Below, piece after piece: positions 48,100 through 58,526 of a stretch of DNA of 64,000 nucleotides; position 1 is the stretch's first letter; every line of letters begins with the position of its first letter. The notes under the pieces were generated by a model. It was not told the DNA's origin. It saw only the letters and a program-made list of their open reading frames with translations, and ran no database searches. The position numbers were made by a program, and so were the translations under genes. The stretch covers positions 30,587,741-30,651,740 of the forward strand of contig OY821782.1 in NCBI GenBank assembly GCA_963682175.1, read 5' to 3'. The stretch comes from Triglochin maritima. Taxonomy: Eukaryota > Streptophyta > Magnoliopsida > Alismatales > Juncaginaceae.

Positions 48100-49932
48100 T
48101 GTAACATCCTCGAAAGCGGAAGAAATTTAAATTTTTAATAAAACACAACAAGAGGATATTACCGAAGAAAATGGACAACTGGTGCACCAACATATATACA
48201 ATATATATCTGAGAGTTTTACAAAAGTGTGATTACAACAAAAGCTAAGGAAAATATACATGTAATCACTCAGACCTCAAAACAAGGAAAGCAGGATCGGG
48301 CCCCGAAAGCGCTCCTCCTCGGTCACCACCTCCTAATGCTACCTATGACCTTACATAAAACATGAATATGCTTGAGTTTCCCGAGAGGAAACCCCGTATG
48401 CCAAACCTCTATCACAACAAAAGAAATAGACAGCTAAAACATGTATGAGATGAAATGCAATAACAATCCATCGTCTCACTGGGCCCCCGGGAACTCTATC
48501 CCTACCACAGTAGACACCAACCAGTGACAGGTCTCGCGGGTCCTCTAGCCCAACCCTCACACGTGCCCCAGGCGCCACAGCCGGAAACATCCTCGGCTAA
48601 CACGCTGGATCACTCTCAGGTCGGTATCGTCTGTACCGCTGCCATCTTGAGTTGCTCCAGAAGACCACTCTCAGGCCGACACCGTCACCCCTCTAGGGCC
48701 GGAGATCCGTTGCCATCTTGAACTGGCCCCACACACGAACCATCCTCAGGCCGGCACCGGTCACCCTCAAGGGCCGGAGATCCGTTGCCTTCTTGGGCTA
48801 GCCCGCCAACACTCATGAACCACTCTCAGGCCGACACCGGTCACCCCTTTAGGGCCGGAGATCCGTTGCCATCTCGAGCTGGCTCCAAAACACAAAAACA
48901 CACAAAAACCGTACCAAACGGTCGAACAAAACCTCTCAACCGGTCGACTGAATCCTCTCCACAGGACTGGCCCAACCAACAAAACTGTCAACCGGTCGAA
49001 CGACAAAGGGGGTCCCGTTCGACCGAATTCGACCAGTGAAAACTCACTCCACAGTAAAAAGCACCAACGGTCGAACCACACGCAAAACACCGGTCGACCG
49101 AAAACGGCCAGGACCAAACTCAATCCGAACATAGTGCAACGGTCGACCGAAACAACACTTCGGGTCGACCAGCCAATAAGTTAACTTAAGTTCCGCTCGG
49201 ACAAAGTCAATGAGTGGTCGACCGTTTAGATGGTCAACGCCCCCAACCGACATACTACAGTGCTTTCGGTCGAACGGCAAAGGGGTCCCGTTCGACCGAA
49301 AACACACAGAGTCTCCATCCCTTGCTCGAAATGTACTACCGGTTGACCACCACCAAGGTATCATTCGACCGGTACAAGGGATTTCGCTCAAATTACACTA
49401 CGACCGGTCGACCGAACCATACCACCGGTCGACCGTTTATAGTCCAGAACGCAGCTGCACGGGTCCGACGAGCCCTCCGGCCTACCGTCGACCGCCCCAA
49501 CACTCACCAAAGCATATGTGAGCATCAAAGTAAAGCTTGACATACCTTGAAGACTTGAAGAAGCCTTCGAAGACCCAACGACGAGCTTTTCCTCACCAAA
49601 CACCTTCTCCGACGAACTCCGACCGAGCAACGATCTACCCTCACCGGCGAACGTTCGATCCTCGCCTCGCCTTCTGAAACCCACGACTCGAGCTCCTCCG
49701 CACACCGGAGATTTGATCAGAGAGAGGGAGAGGATTTGAGCGGGAGAGAGAAAGGAAACGTGAGAGAGAGAGAGAGAGTAATACTCACCAATATATATAC
49801 TTTTCTCCTCTAATCTCCACCATCCATCACATCTCTTCCAAATCAATCTCAGTCCTCCATCCAAACCACTAATTAAGCACCTAATCAAGGCCAAAACATG
49901 GTTAGTCCTAAGTAAGGATTTAGGATATTACA
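48100..49932 (-). repeat. 3' LTR of the Tekay element
   Basis: 1,833 bp, 84 bp longer than the 5' LTR. Most of the difference is a third copy of a ~76-bp tandem unit (around 'ggccggagatccgttgcc' at 48,700, 48,775 and 48,851), which the other LTR has twice. Contains GGTCGACC sites at 49,092, 49,141, 49,216, 49,404 and 49,426, and a GA run at 49,763-49,778. Confidence 0.9.
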
Positions 49933-49966
49933 ATCCACCCTCCTTAAAAGAATTTTGTCCACGAAA

Positions 49967-50248
49967 TTAGGACCGAAACTCACCAAACAATTCTGGGAAC
50001 TCCTTCCGGGCCTCTTCCTCAACTTCCCAAGTAGCCTCTCGCTCACTATGGTGTTGCCACCTGACCTTCACCATCAGAATGGTCCTCCTCCTGAGCTGGT
50101 GGTCCATCCGATCCACGATCTCCACAGGTCTCTCCTCGAGAGACAAATCCTGCCGGATCTCCGGAACCTCTAACTGAGTCACGTGAGAAGGATCTGCTAC
50201 GTACTTCCTCAACATAGAAACGTGGAAGACGTTGTGAAGACCCGAAAA
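49967..50248 (-). pseudogene. Chromodomain of the Tekay element
   Basis: Minus-strand frame beginning just after the TAG at 50,249. FSGLHNVFHVSMLRKYV is followed by PVEIVDRMDHQLRRRTILMV and KVRWQHHSEREATWE, ending at the family-typical EEEARKEFPELF. Chromodomains at the integrase C-terminus steer chromovirus insertion toward marked chromatin. The domain is separated from integrase only by the in-frame stop. Confidence 0.85.
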
Positions 50249-52195
50249 CTACGGCGGCAAAGCGATCCTATAGGCAACCTCTCCGATCCGATCGAGAATC
50301 TCAAACGGCCCGATCAGCTGTCTCTCACCTACATCGCTCCAGCACACTGGCGATCTACAAGGTCTCCCGTACAATGCCTCGTACGGTGCCATTCCGATAC
50401 TCGAATGGTAACTGTTGTTGTAGGCGAACTCTATCAGCGGTAGATGCTCATCCCAGTGCCCTGCCCAATCCAGAGCACATGCTCTTAGCATATCCTCCAG
50501 AGTCTGGATCGTTCTCTCAGACTGCACATCTGTCTGTGGGTGGAATGTTGTACTAAACTTCAACCGTGTCCCCAGAGCCTGCTGCAGACTTCCCCAAAAT
50601 CTGGAAGTAAACCTGGTGTCTCGATCAGATATAATACTCACTGGCACCCCATGCAATCGAACTATCTCATCAATGTATACTCTAGCCAGGTCCTCCAAGG
50701 GTAATGTGGTCCGGATTGCCAGAAAATGCGATGACTTGGTCAGCCGATCAACTATCACCCAAATCGCGTCATGCGATCTCCTCGTCCTCGGCAACTCGGT
50801 GACGAAATCCATCGTCACATGCTCCCACTTCCACTCTGGCAAATCTATCCTCTGCATCGGTCCCGCGAGTCTCTGGTGCTCAATCTTCACCTGCTGACAA
50901 ACCAAACATCTGCCCACAAACTCTGCTATCTCAGTCTTCATCTCCTTCCACCAGAATTTTTTCTGAAGATCCTTATAGATCTTCGTGCTACCCGGGTGGA
51001 TGGAATAACGGGACCTGTGTGCCTCCTCCAAGATTTCCTTCCTCAGATCTCCCCCATTTGGTACCCAGACTCGGCCTCTGAATCTCAGACCTCCGTTAAC
51101 TCCTATACTAAAATCTGATCCTTCTCTGGCAACCAGCTGCAACAACCCAGCTAACTCCTCATCAGCCCTCTGAGCCTGAGCAATACTTGTGACCATCTGA
51201 GGCTCCACTCTCAGTCCAGCTATCACCACGCCCTCAGAGTCCGTGGTGAATGGCTTCCATTCTGACAATGTCTCGAGCAGTTTCCACTCCTGAATACACA
51301 AACCAGCGGCTGAAATTTCCACCATTCTGCTCAAGGCATCCGCGACTGTATTCGCCTTCCCCGGATGGTAGGAGATGGTGAAATCATTGTCCTTGATCAG
51401 CTCAAGCCACCTGCGCTGCCTCATATTCAGCTCTTTCTGCGAAAACAGATACTTCAGACTCTGATGGTCCGTGAACACCTCGAACTTCTCCCCGTACAAA
51501 TAATGACGCCAGGTCTTCAGCGCATGAACTACTGCCGCCAACCCCAAATCGTGAGTGGGGTAGTTCCTCTCGTGCACTTTCAACTGCCTCGAAGTATAAG
51601 CAACTACCTGACCGTGCTGCATCAGTACACAACCCAACCCCACACCAGAAGCATCACTATAAATCACAAAACCTCCACTGCTACTGGGGAGAGTCAGAAC
51701 TGGAGCAGTCATCAACCGACTCTTCAGTTCCTGAAAACTGTCCTCGCATTTCTGGGACCAAACAAACTTCACTCCCTTCTGCGTCAGTGCCGTCAAAGGT
51801 GAAGCAAGCCTCGAGAAGTCCTTGATGAATCGACGATAATAACCCGCCAATCCAATAAAGCTCCTGATCTCTGTCACACTCGCCGGGGCTCTCCACTGAG
51901 TCACTGCCTCCACCTTCGCTGGATCCACTGATATCCCAGCCCCAGATACAATGTGACCAAGAAAAGCGACATTGTCTAACCAGAACTCGCACTTCGAAAA
52001 CTTAGCGTACAACTGATGATCTCTCAGAATGCCAGGTACGATCCGCAAGTGCTCCCTGTGCTGCTCTATGTCCATTGAATATACCAAGATGTCATCTACG
52101 AAGACCACCACAAATCGGTCGAGGTACTTACTGAACGTCCTGTTTATCAGATCCATGAAAGCTGCAGGCACGTTCGTCAATCCGAACGGCATCAC
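50249..52195 (-). pseudogene. Tekay pol: RT (C-terminal part), RNase H, integrase
   Basis: 648 codons. RT motifs [12 protein letters not shown] and [13 protein letters not shown] (catalytic DD) lie at the start. RNase H has [15 protein letters not shown] and [10 protein letters not shown], then [14 protein letters not shown]. Integrase has the zinc finger ([10 protein letters not shown]...CLVCQQVK) and the core [19 protein letters not shown] and the Glu region. Between GERQL and [11 protein letters not shown], near 50,320, about 70 residues normally present are missing, an in-frame deletion. The frame ends at a TAG (50,249-50,251) right before the chromodomain. Confidence 0.92.
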
Positions 52196-52223
52196 TAGAA
52201 ACTCATAGTGGCCGTATCTCGTC

Positions 52224-53120
52224 CTACACGGTCTTCTGAATGTCTGCCTCTCTGATCCTCAACTGATGATACCCGGATCGCAGATCAATCTTCGAAAATA
52301 TCTTAGCTGACTGCAACTGGTCAAACAGGTCCTCAATCCTGGGTAAAGGATACTGATTACTCACAGTAACCTTGTTCAACATCCTATAATCGATGCACAT
52401 CCGCAATGAGCCATCTTTCTTCTTCACAAATAGTACCGGAGCTGCCCAAGGTGAGACACTGGGGAGGATAAACCCAGTATCTAACAAATCCTACAGCTGC
52501 TTCTTCAGCTCAACCAACTCAGCCGGTGCCATCCTATAAGGAGCCCTCGACTGTGGAGTGGTCCCCGCCACTAAATCAATACCGAACTCCAACTCCCTGT
52601 GAGGCGGTAGACTAGAAACATCAGAAAAAACATCACCAAACTCCTGGACAATCTCTATGTCCTCCAACGACCTCATCTCTGGATCTGGAATGACCAAGAT
52701 AGCCACAAAAGCTCTGCAGCCCTGCTCAAACAGCTTCCGTGCCCTCACTACTGACACTACGACCCGACCACCACGGTCCTTCCTTCCCCTGATCAGTAAA
52801 TCAGGTAGCCCCTTCCTCGGGATCAGAATCTTCTTCTCCCGGCACAAAACCCGAACATCATACTGGGATAGCCAATCCATCCCCAGTATAACATCAAAAT
52901 CCTCCATCGGCAACAAGATCAGGTCAGCAGGAAACTCCTGATCTTCCGAAACAATCGTGGCGCCAGGGAGAAAGCTCCCCACAATGCCCACCAGACCCAA
53001 GGGTGTGCTGACTTCCAACGTAGCAGTCAACATTGCAGGGGTACGGCCCAACACACTCGCAAATCTCTCAGAAATGAACGAATGCGTGGCCCCACAATCG
53101 AACAACACTCTGGCTACCAA
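52224..53120 (-). pseudogene. Tekay pol: protease and RT N-terminal part
   Basis: The protease motif is VLFDCGATHSFIS, in which Cys stands at the usual Ser/Thr of D-S/T-G. This is followed by DLILLPMEDFDVILGMDWL. A TAG at 52,491-52,493 interrupts the linker (ELKKQL/DLLDTGF). RT then begins with [20 protein letters not shown] and DYRMLNKVT and contains [15 protein letters not shown]. After ADIQKTV, near 52,224, a short deletion shifts the frame relative to 50,249-52,195. Confidence 0.9.
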
Positions 53121-54199
53121 ACCCGCAATAAGGAGCGTACCACAGTGCTGACGTCCTTCGCCTCCTCCGCCTGAACGGTGAATACACGTCCGGTCCTCTG
53201 TCCCTGCTGAGGTGGTGCAAAAGGACGACGACCTCCGTCTCTACCCACCGCTGGGGGTCTCGCTCGAGAACTGGACTCGCCTGGTCCGCTCCTGCAATCT
53301 CTGGCATAATGGCCTGGCTGACAACAACTGAAACAAACTCCAGGACGGCTCCCACACTCTCGACCTGGGTGGACTCTGCCACATTTCCTGCACGGCTCAG
53401 GCTGGCGTGCACTGTTCCCCTCTATCCGGGGCCTCTTGCCCGGATTTCCTGCCAGTGGAGCTCCCGGACGTCCACTGCTCTTCCCCTGGGGCCTCCTGGA
53501 CTCTGCATAATTTTCCTGATAGTCCTGATCTATGAGAGTCGTGAACTTCACAGCATTTCCTAAGGTTGGAGGCATGTTGTAAGTCACGCGAGTACGTAGT
53601 TGCTTCCGAAGCCCCCGAATAAACTTCCTCGCCGTCTGAATCGGGGTCACACAAAACTCCGGACAATAACGCTCCAAAGCGTTGAACTTCCGGACGTAAT
53701 CCGCCAGTGTCATCTCACCCTGCTCGAGGCTCATGAACTCCTCTCTCTTCCCATCCCTGACATGCTCCGGGAAGTACTGCTCATTGAATTCCCTGAGGAA
53801 CTCATCCCAACTGATATCAATCCTGCCCGGAAACAGCACTGCAGCCGTGGTCCTCCACCAGTTGGACGCCTCGCCGCCCAACACATACGTGGCGAACCCC
53901 ACCATCCTCTCCGGTGGACTCCCAATCGCCTGGAAGATCTCCTGGATCTTAAGGACCCAGTCCTCGACGGCCTCAAAATCTCCTCTGCCATCAAATGCAG
54001 GTGGGTGTTGGTGCATAAACCGGTCGTGCACCGCCCCTACCCCTGCCGTCTCCTCTCTGCCAGACTGACGATCTAAAAGAACGCCCAGCCTCTGCACGGT
54101 GTCGTAGAGCATCCGGCGCTCCTCAGCCCAATCCGTGGCTCCAGTCTCCTCACTGGTACTCGGGCCACGTGGGGGAAGTCTCTTGCGTCTCGGAGGCAT
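53114..54199 (-). pseudogene. Tekay gag
   Basis: 361 codons starting MPPRRKRLPPRG. The Retrotrans_gag domain spans roughly residues 90-200 (WVLKIQEIFQAIG, FPGRIDISWDEFLREFNEQYFP, ADYVRKFNALERYCPEF). Two zinc knuckles follow at ~286-318, the second being CFSCCQPGHYARDC. The frame is complete as gag but ends by a frameshift near 53,135, where it should read into protease. Confidence 0.92.
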
Positions 54200-54285
54200 C
54201 TACACACGAGACAACAAAACTGAAGATCAGATGATTATGGATGCATGCTCTAAAATGCAACTATATAAAAGACATCTAAGGTGGC

Positions 54286-54812
54286 TAGGGGTGCACATGG
54301 GTTGGGTTCAACCCGAAACCCAACCCGAACCCGACTGGTCGGGTCGGGTTGGGTTGGGTTGGGGAGGGGTTCGGGTGGGGTCGGGTCAGGTTGGGAAAAT
54401 CAAAAACCGGAATTTTCGGGTCGGGTTCGGGTTGAGGGGGTCGGGTTGACCCAACCCAACCCAACCCGAACCCGATTTTTATTTTTATTTAATTTGTTAT
54501 TTTTATTTTTTCCCAAATAAATCGGTCGACCGAACATCACTCGGTCGACAGTTTCCAACCCGAAAATTTCAGGTGTTCAAGCCACTAGTCGACCGTTTAA
54601 GCACCGGTCGACCGAACCCGACCAAGTTTGGGAGAAAATTTCCGAATTCGGGTTCAACCAGATCCAACCCGACCCAACCCGAAAATTTTGGGTCGGGTTG
54701 GGTTGAACCTAAACCGGTTCGGGTTGGGTTGGGTTTTTTCCCAACCCGAAAATTTCGGGTTGGGTCGGGTTGAGGCCCAAACCCGACCCAACCCGACCCA
54801 TGTGCACCCCTA
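54286..54812. mobile_element. hAT-type MITE of GGGTTGGGTT composition, TSD AAGGTGGC
   Basis: The terminal inverted repeat TAGGGGTGCACATGGGTTGG pairs with its complement at 54,793-54,812. The 8-bp direct repeats AAGGTGGC flank it (54,278-54,285 and 54,813-54,820), the hAT hallmark. The arms are inverted arrays of (GGGTTC/GGGTTG)n able to form a long hairpin. The centre (54,520-54,615) carries GGTCGACC sites. It sits in the leader between the Tekay PBS and gag. Confidence 0.9.
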
Positions 54813-54864
54813 AAGGTGGCTTCTTTGGACAAGTGCGTCGGAACAGACCGCTCAGTTACCAATT

Positions 54865-56613
54865 TGTAACATCCTCGAAAGCGGAAGAAATTTAAATTTT
54901 TAATAAAACACAACACGAGGATATTACCGAAAAAAATGGCCAACTGGTGCACCAACATATATACAATATATATCTGAGAGTTTTACAAAAGTGTGATTAC
55001 AACAAAAGCTAAGGAAAATATACATGTAATCACTCAGACCTCAAAACAAGGAAAGCAGGATCGGGCCCCGAAAGCGCTCCTCCTCGGTCACCACCTCCTA
55101 ATACTACCTATGACCTTACATAAAACATGAATATGCCTGAGTTTCCCGAGAGGAAACCCCGTATGCCAAACCTCTATCACAACAAAAGAAATAGACAGCT
55201 AAAACATGTATGAGATGAAATGCAATAACCATCCATCGTCTCACTGGGCCCCCGGGAACTCTCTCCCTACCACAGTAGACACCAACCAGTGACGGGTCTC
55301 ACAGGTCCTCTAGCCCAACCCTCACACGTGCCCCAGGCACCACAGCCGGAAACATCCTCGGCTAACACGCTGGATCACTCTCAGGTCGGTATCGTCTGTA
55401 CCGCTGCCATCTTGAGCTGCTCCAGAAGACCACTCTCAGGCCGGCACCGTCACCCCTCTAGGGCTGGAGATCCGTTGCCATCTTGAACTGGCCCCACACA
55501 CGAACAACCCTCAGGCCGGCACCAGTCACCCCTCTAGGGCCGGAGATCCGTTGCCATCTCGAGCTGGCTCCACAACACAAAAACACACAAAAACCGTACC
55601 AAACGGTCGAACAAAACCTCTCAACCGGTCGACCGAATCCTCTCCACAGGACTGGCCCAACCAACAAAACTGTCAACCGGTCGAACGGCAAAGGGGGTCC
55701 CGTTCGACCGAATTCGACCAGTGAAAACTCACTCCACAGTAAAAAGCACCAACGGTCGAACCACACGCAAAACACCGGTCGACCGAAAACGGCCAAGACC
55801 AAACTCAATCCGAACATAGTGCAACGGTCGACCGAAACAACACTTCGGGTCGACCAACCAATAAGTTAACTTAAGTTCCGCTCGGACAAAGTCAATGAGT
55901 GGTCGACCGTTTAGATGGTCAACGCCCCCAACCGACATACTACAGTGCTTTCGGTCGACCGGCAAAGGGGTCCCGTTCGACCGAAAACACACAGAGTCCT
56001 CATCCCCTGCTCGAAATGTACTACCGGTCGACCACCACCAAGGTATCATTCGACCGGTACAAGGGATTTCGCTCAAATTACACTATGACCGGTCGACCGA
56101 ACCATACCACCGGTCGACCGTTTATAGTCCAGAACGCAGCTGCACGGGTCCGACGAGCCCTCCGGCCTACCGTCGACCGCCCCAACACTCACCAAAGCAT
56201 ATGTGAGCATCAAAGTAAAGCTTGACATACCTTGAAGACTTGAAGAAGCCTTCGAAGACCCAACGGCGAGCTTCTCCTCACTAAACACCTTCTCCGACGA
56301 ACTCCGACCGAGCAACGATCTACCCTCACCGGCGAACGTCCGATCCTCGCCTCGCCTTCTGAAACCCACGGCTCGAGCTCCTCCGCACACCGGAGATCTG
56401 ATCTGAGAGAGGGAGAGGATTTGAGCGGGAGAGAGAAAGGAAACGCGAGAGAGAGAGAGTAATACTCACCAATATATATACTTTTCTCCTCTAATCTCCA
56501 CCATCCATCACATCTCTTCCAAATCAATCTCAGTCCTCCATCCAACCCACCAATTAAGCACCTAATCAAGGCCAAAACATGGTTAGTCCTAAGTAAGGAT
56601 TTAGGATATTACA
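54865..56613 (-). repeat. 5' LTR of the Tekay element
   Basis: 1,749 bp, nearly identical to 48,100-49,932 apart from one fewer ~76-bp unit and a few substitutions. GGTCGACC sites lie at about 55,627, 55,776, 55,826, 55,901, 55,952, 56,024, 56,090 and 56,112. Several are intact here but mutated in the other LTR. Confidence 0.9.
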
Positions 56614-57111
56614 CCTACGCTCCCAACTGCATATAAGTGCAGTCCCGTAGGCGCTTACCTTCGAGTTGAAACCTCTCCCCATATAGCATCTATGCTCATA
56701 TGACCACCCGATGTTCTCCAAACAGTCTGCACGCATCAACACCCCCTGACGGAAGACTTAAGGGTGTGACAGTAAGACCATTATAGAGTGACACGCTCTG
56801 TCGGAAGAGTTACCTTATCATCGACAACTTCAAAGCTTATATGACGGTGGGGAAGAGACCGTACATTTAATTTCCAGAAAAGTACGTTATCAAAGCACTT
56901 TACTAACTGAAGAACTTGAATGGCTTCTGAGTATTCGTCCAAGTGTCCTTATTTTTCGTAAACGAAAGATGTTACTTTTGGAACCATATTATCCATTTCG
57001 TTTCGGGCGTATGTTTGGCTATGATCAAGGGATTTCCGTCAGAAGATGCTCAATTCCAACTTTATAGACGTAGCTTTGAAAGTGATCTTCACGAGAACTT
57101 GGTTAGCGAGT

Positions 57112-58526
57112 TGATTGACATCATTTCATGCTTATATTTGTATCTTATATCCATTATCTTTCACCTAAACAATGCTGTGTCATGAGTTTTATGTTTAGTT
57201 TTCAGGAATAAATAGGTTTGAAGAGATGAAGGATAAAAGGACCCAAAAGCTGGGAAAAAGGACTGAATTGTAAGATCTAGGGACCAAGATGCAAGGAAGA
57301 AGGACCTGATTGCAAGACAGAAGGACCTAAGAGCAAAACAGAATACTCCTCACCATCATGGGGAGTATTTTGGCAATTCTATTCGGGTCGGAGCTCCAAC
57401 ATGCAAACTAGATGCATCAAATACCAACAAAGCCTTCCCGAAAAGCCCACAAGAAATTCCAGAGCGATCCGGACAAAAGTGACCGCTAATTAGCGGTCCA
57501 AGACCGCTAATTGGCGGTCACTTTTGGCCCAAATGCGCTCAAATTTCTCCCGCACATGTATTAGAGGATGTTTAGGCTATGTGTGGTATCTGTTTAGTCC
57601 CACATCGGGGGATTGTCCCGGATTAGCTTTTTCCATGCCTATAAATAGAACTCTTCACCTCCTATTGTAATCACTCCATATTTTAAGTGGCTATTCTTCC
57701 TACTAGAAGTGAGGCCTTGAAGCACACACTAAAGTGGGAGGATGCTACTTTTAATGTGAGTCATTTTTATCAATAAAGTTTTGTGTTTCTTTCATTGTTT
57801 GTTTTATGCTTCTTTTATTGTTGTGCATGTTTTAGTTTAATCGTCTTTTAATTCTAGCTTAATTTTAATATGCTATCTTTCCATAGTTTAATCATTAGTG
57901 TAATGTTTAGTGAGTAGTTCCATCCCCTTTGGGGGGTGGAGTAGATGTACATACATGCATTAGAGAATGGGATGAATGCTTTAATTTCAATGTGTTGATT
58001 AAACATGAATGTATGCTTGCTTGTTTAGGATAGAATTTATAACTTGATGAGTTTTGCCAAAATGATTAGACACCTCTCATGCTTGTTTAGGTTCTGAAAT
58101 AAACACCTTGCATATGTAAATGTTAATCAACTAAGTTGGTGAATGGATTGATAGGTTTTGCCATAACATTTAGACACTTCCTATGCTTGATAAACACCAC
58201 CTTCATGTGCTTAAAGAATGTATTCTACACCCACCTCTTTGAATGTGTGCACTCACTCCACCCCTTAGGGGTTTTTCCCTTCCTGAAATTCCAGCATTCT
58301 TGTTTTGTTCTTAGCTTAGTTTTTATTTGATCGTTTATTTCTTTGTTTCGCATTTCATACTTCTTAGCATAGTTTAGTGTAGAGTAGCGTAACCAACTCT
58401 CTTCTCCATTTTTTCGCCACTTGATTTCGTACAAGCAAGAGACTACTCACCTCCCTGAGGACGACCCGTACTTGCCACCGCTTCATCGCGGTCGTGCACT
58501 TGCGGTTTAAATTAAAACGTTCAACA
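57112..58526 (+). mobile_element. Solo Athila/Tat-type LTR (copy 4), TSD CGAGT
   Basis: 1,415 bp, starting TGATTGACATC and ending GTTCAACA, with CGAGT at 57,107-57,111 and 58,527-58,531. The promoter tataaatagaactctt lies at about 57,641, downstream of 'gtcccacatcggggga'. The terminal block 'cttgccaccgcttcatcg' is at 58,471. Excising it with one CGAGT restores the PMD frame exactly (…Val-Ser-Glu-Tyr-Trp-His…), which confirms both ends. Confidence 0.92.

Larger units (their letters stand above)
48100..56613 (-). mobile_element. Tekay-type chromovirus (Ty3/gypsy), full length, TSD CCTAC
   Basis: 8,514 bp between CCTAC at 48,095-48,099 and 56,614-56,618. LTRs lie at 48,100-49,932 (3') and 54,865-56,613 (5'). 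They start TGTAATATCC and end GGATGTTACA in element orientation. The polypurine tract is at 49,933-49,950 and the Met-like PBS at 54,850-54,861 (TGGTAACTGAGC). Gag, protease, RT, RNase H, integrase and a chromodomain are in the usual order on the minus strand. The LTRs are near-identical, so insertion was recent, but pol is already broken in several places. Confidence 0.95.
47934..56771. mobile_element. Short solo LTR (about 319 bp) split by the Tekay element, TSD GTAAG
   Basis: The PMD frame breaks at 'gaca|gtaag' (47,929-47,933) and resumes after GTAAG at 56,772-56,776. The right end reads GGGTGTGACA, the complement of a typical gypsy LTR start TGTCACACCC. The left end reads TATTACGG, which would be TG with one transition. 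The left part (47,934-48,099) is rich in CA/TG runs. No relative of this LTR is present in the window. Confidence 0.55.

Noticed and set aside
48785..49540. Open frames in the Tekay LTRs encoding RST/GRP-rich peptides
   Set aside because: They arise from the repeated GGTCGACC motif read in different frames, occur on both strands, and have no recognisable domain.
50249..52195. Endogenous pararetrovirus
   Set aside because: RT is followed by RNase H, integrase and a chromodomain between LTRs with a target duplication. That is a Ty3/gypsy chromovirus; no movement or coat protein motif is seen.
47926..56776. 9-bp target duplication GACAGTAAG of a Mutator-type element
   Set aside because: The right end GGGTGTGACA is the complement of a typical LTR start. 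A 5-bp duplication GTAAG with an LTR ending in ...GACA explains the extra shared bases, and no MULE inverted repeats are visible. Not fully excluded.
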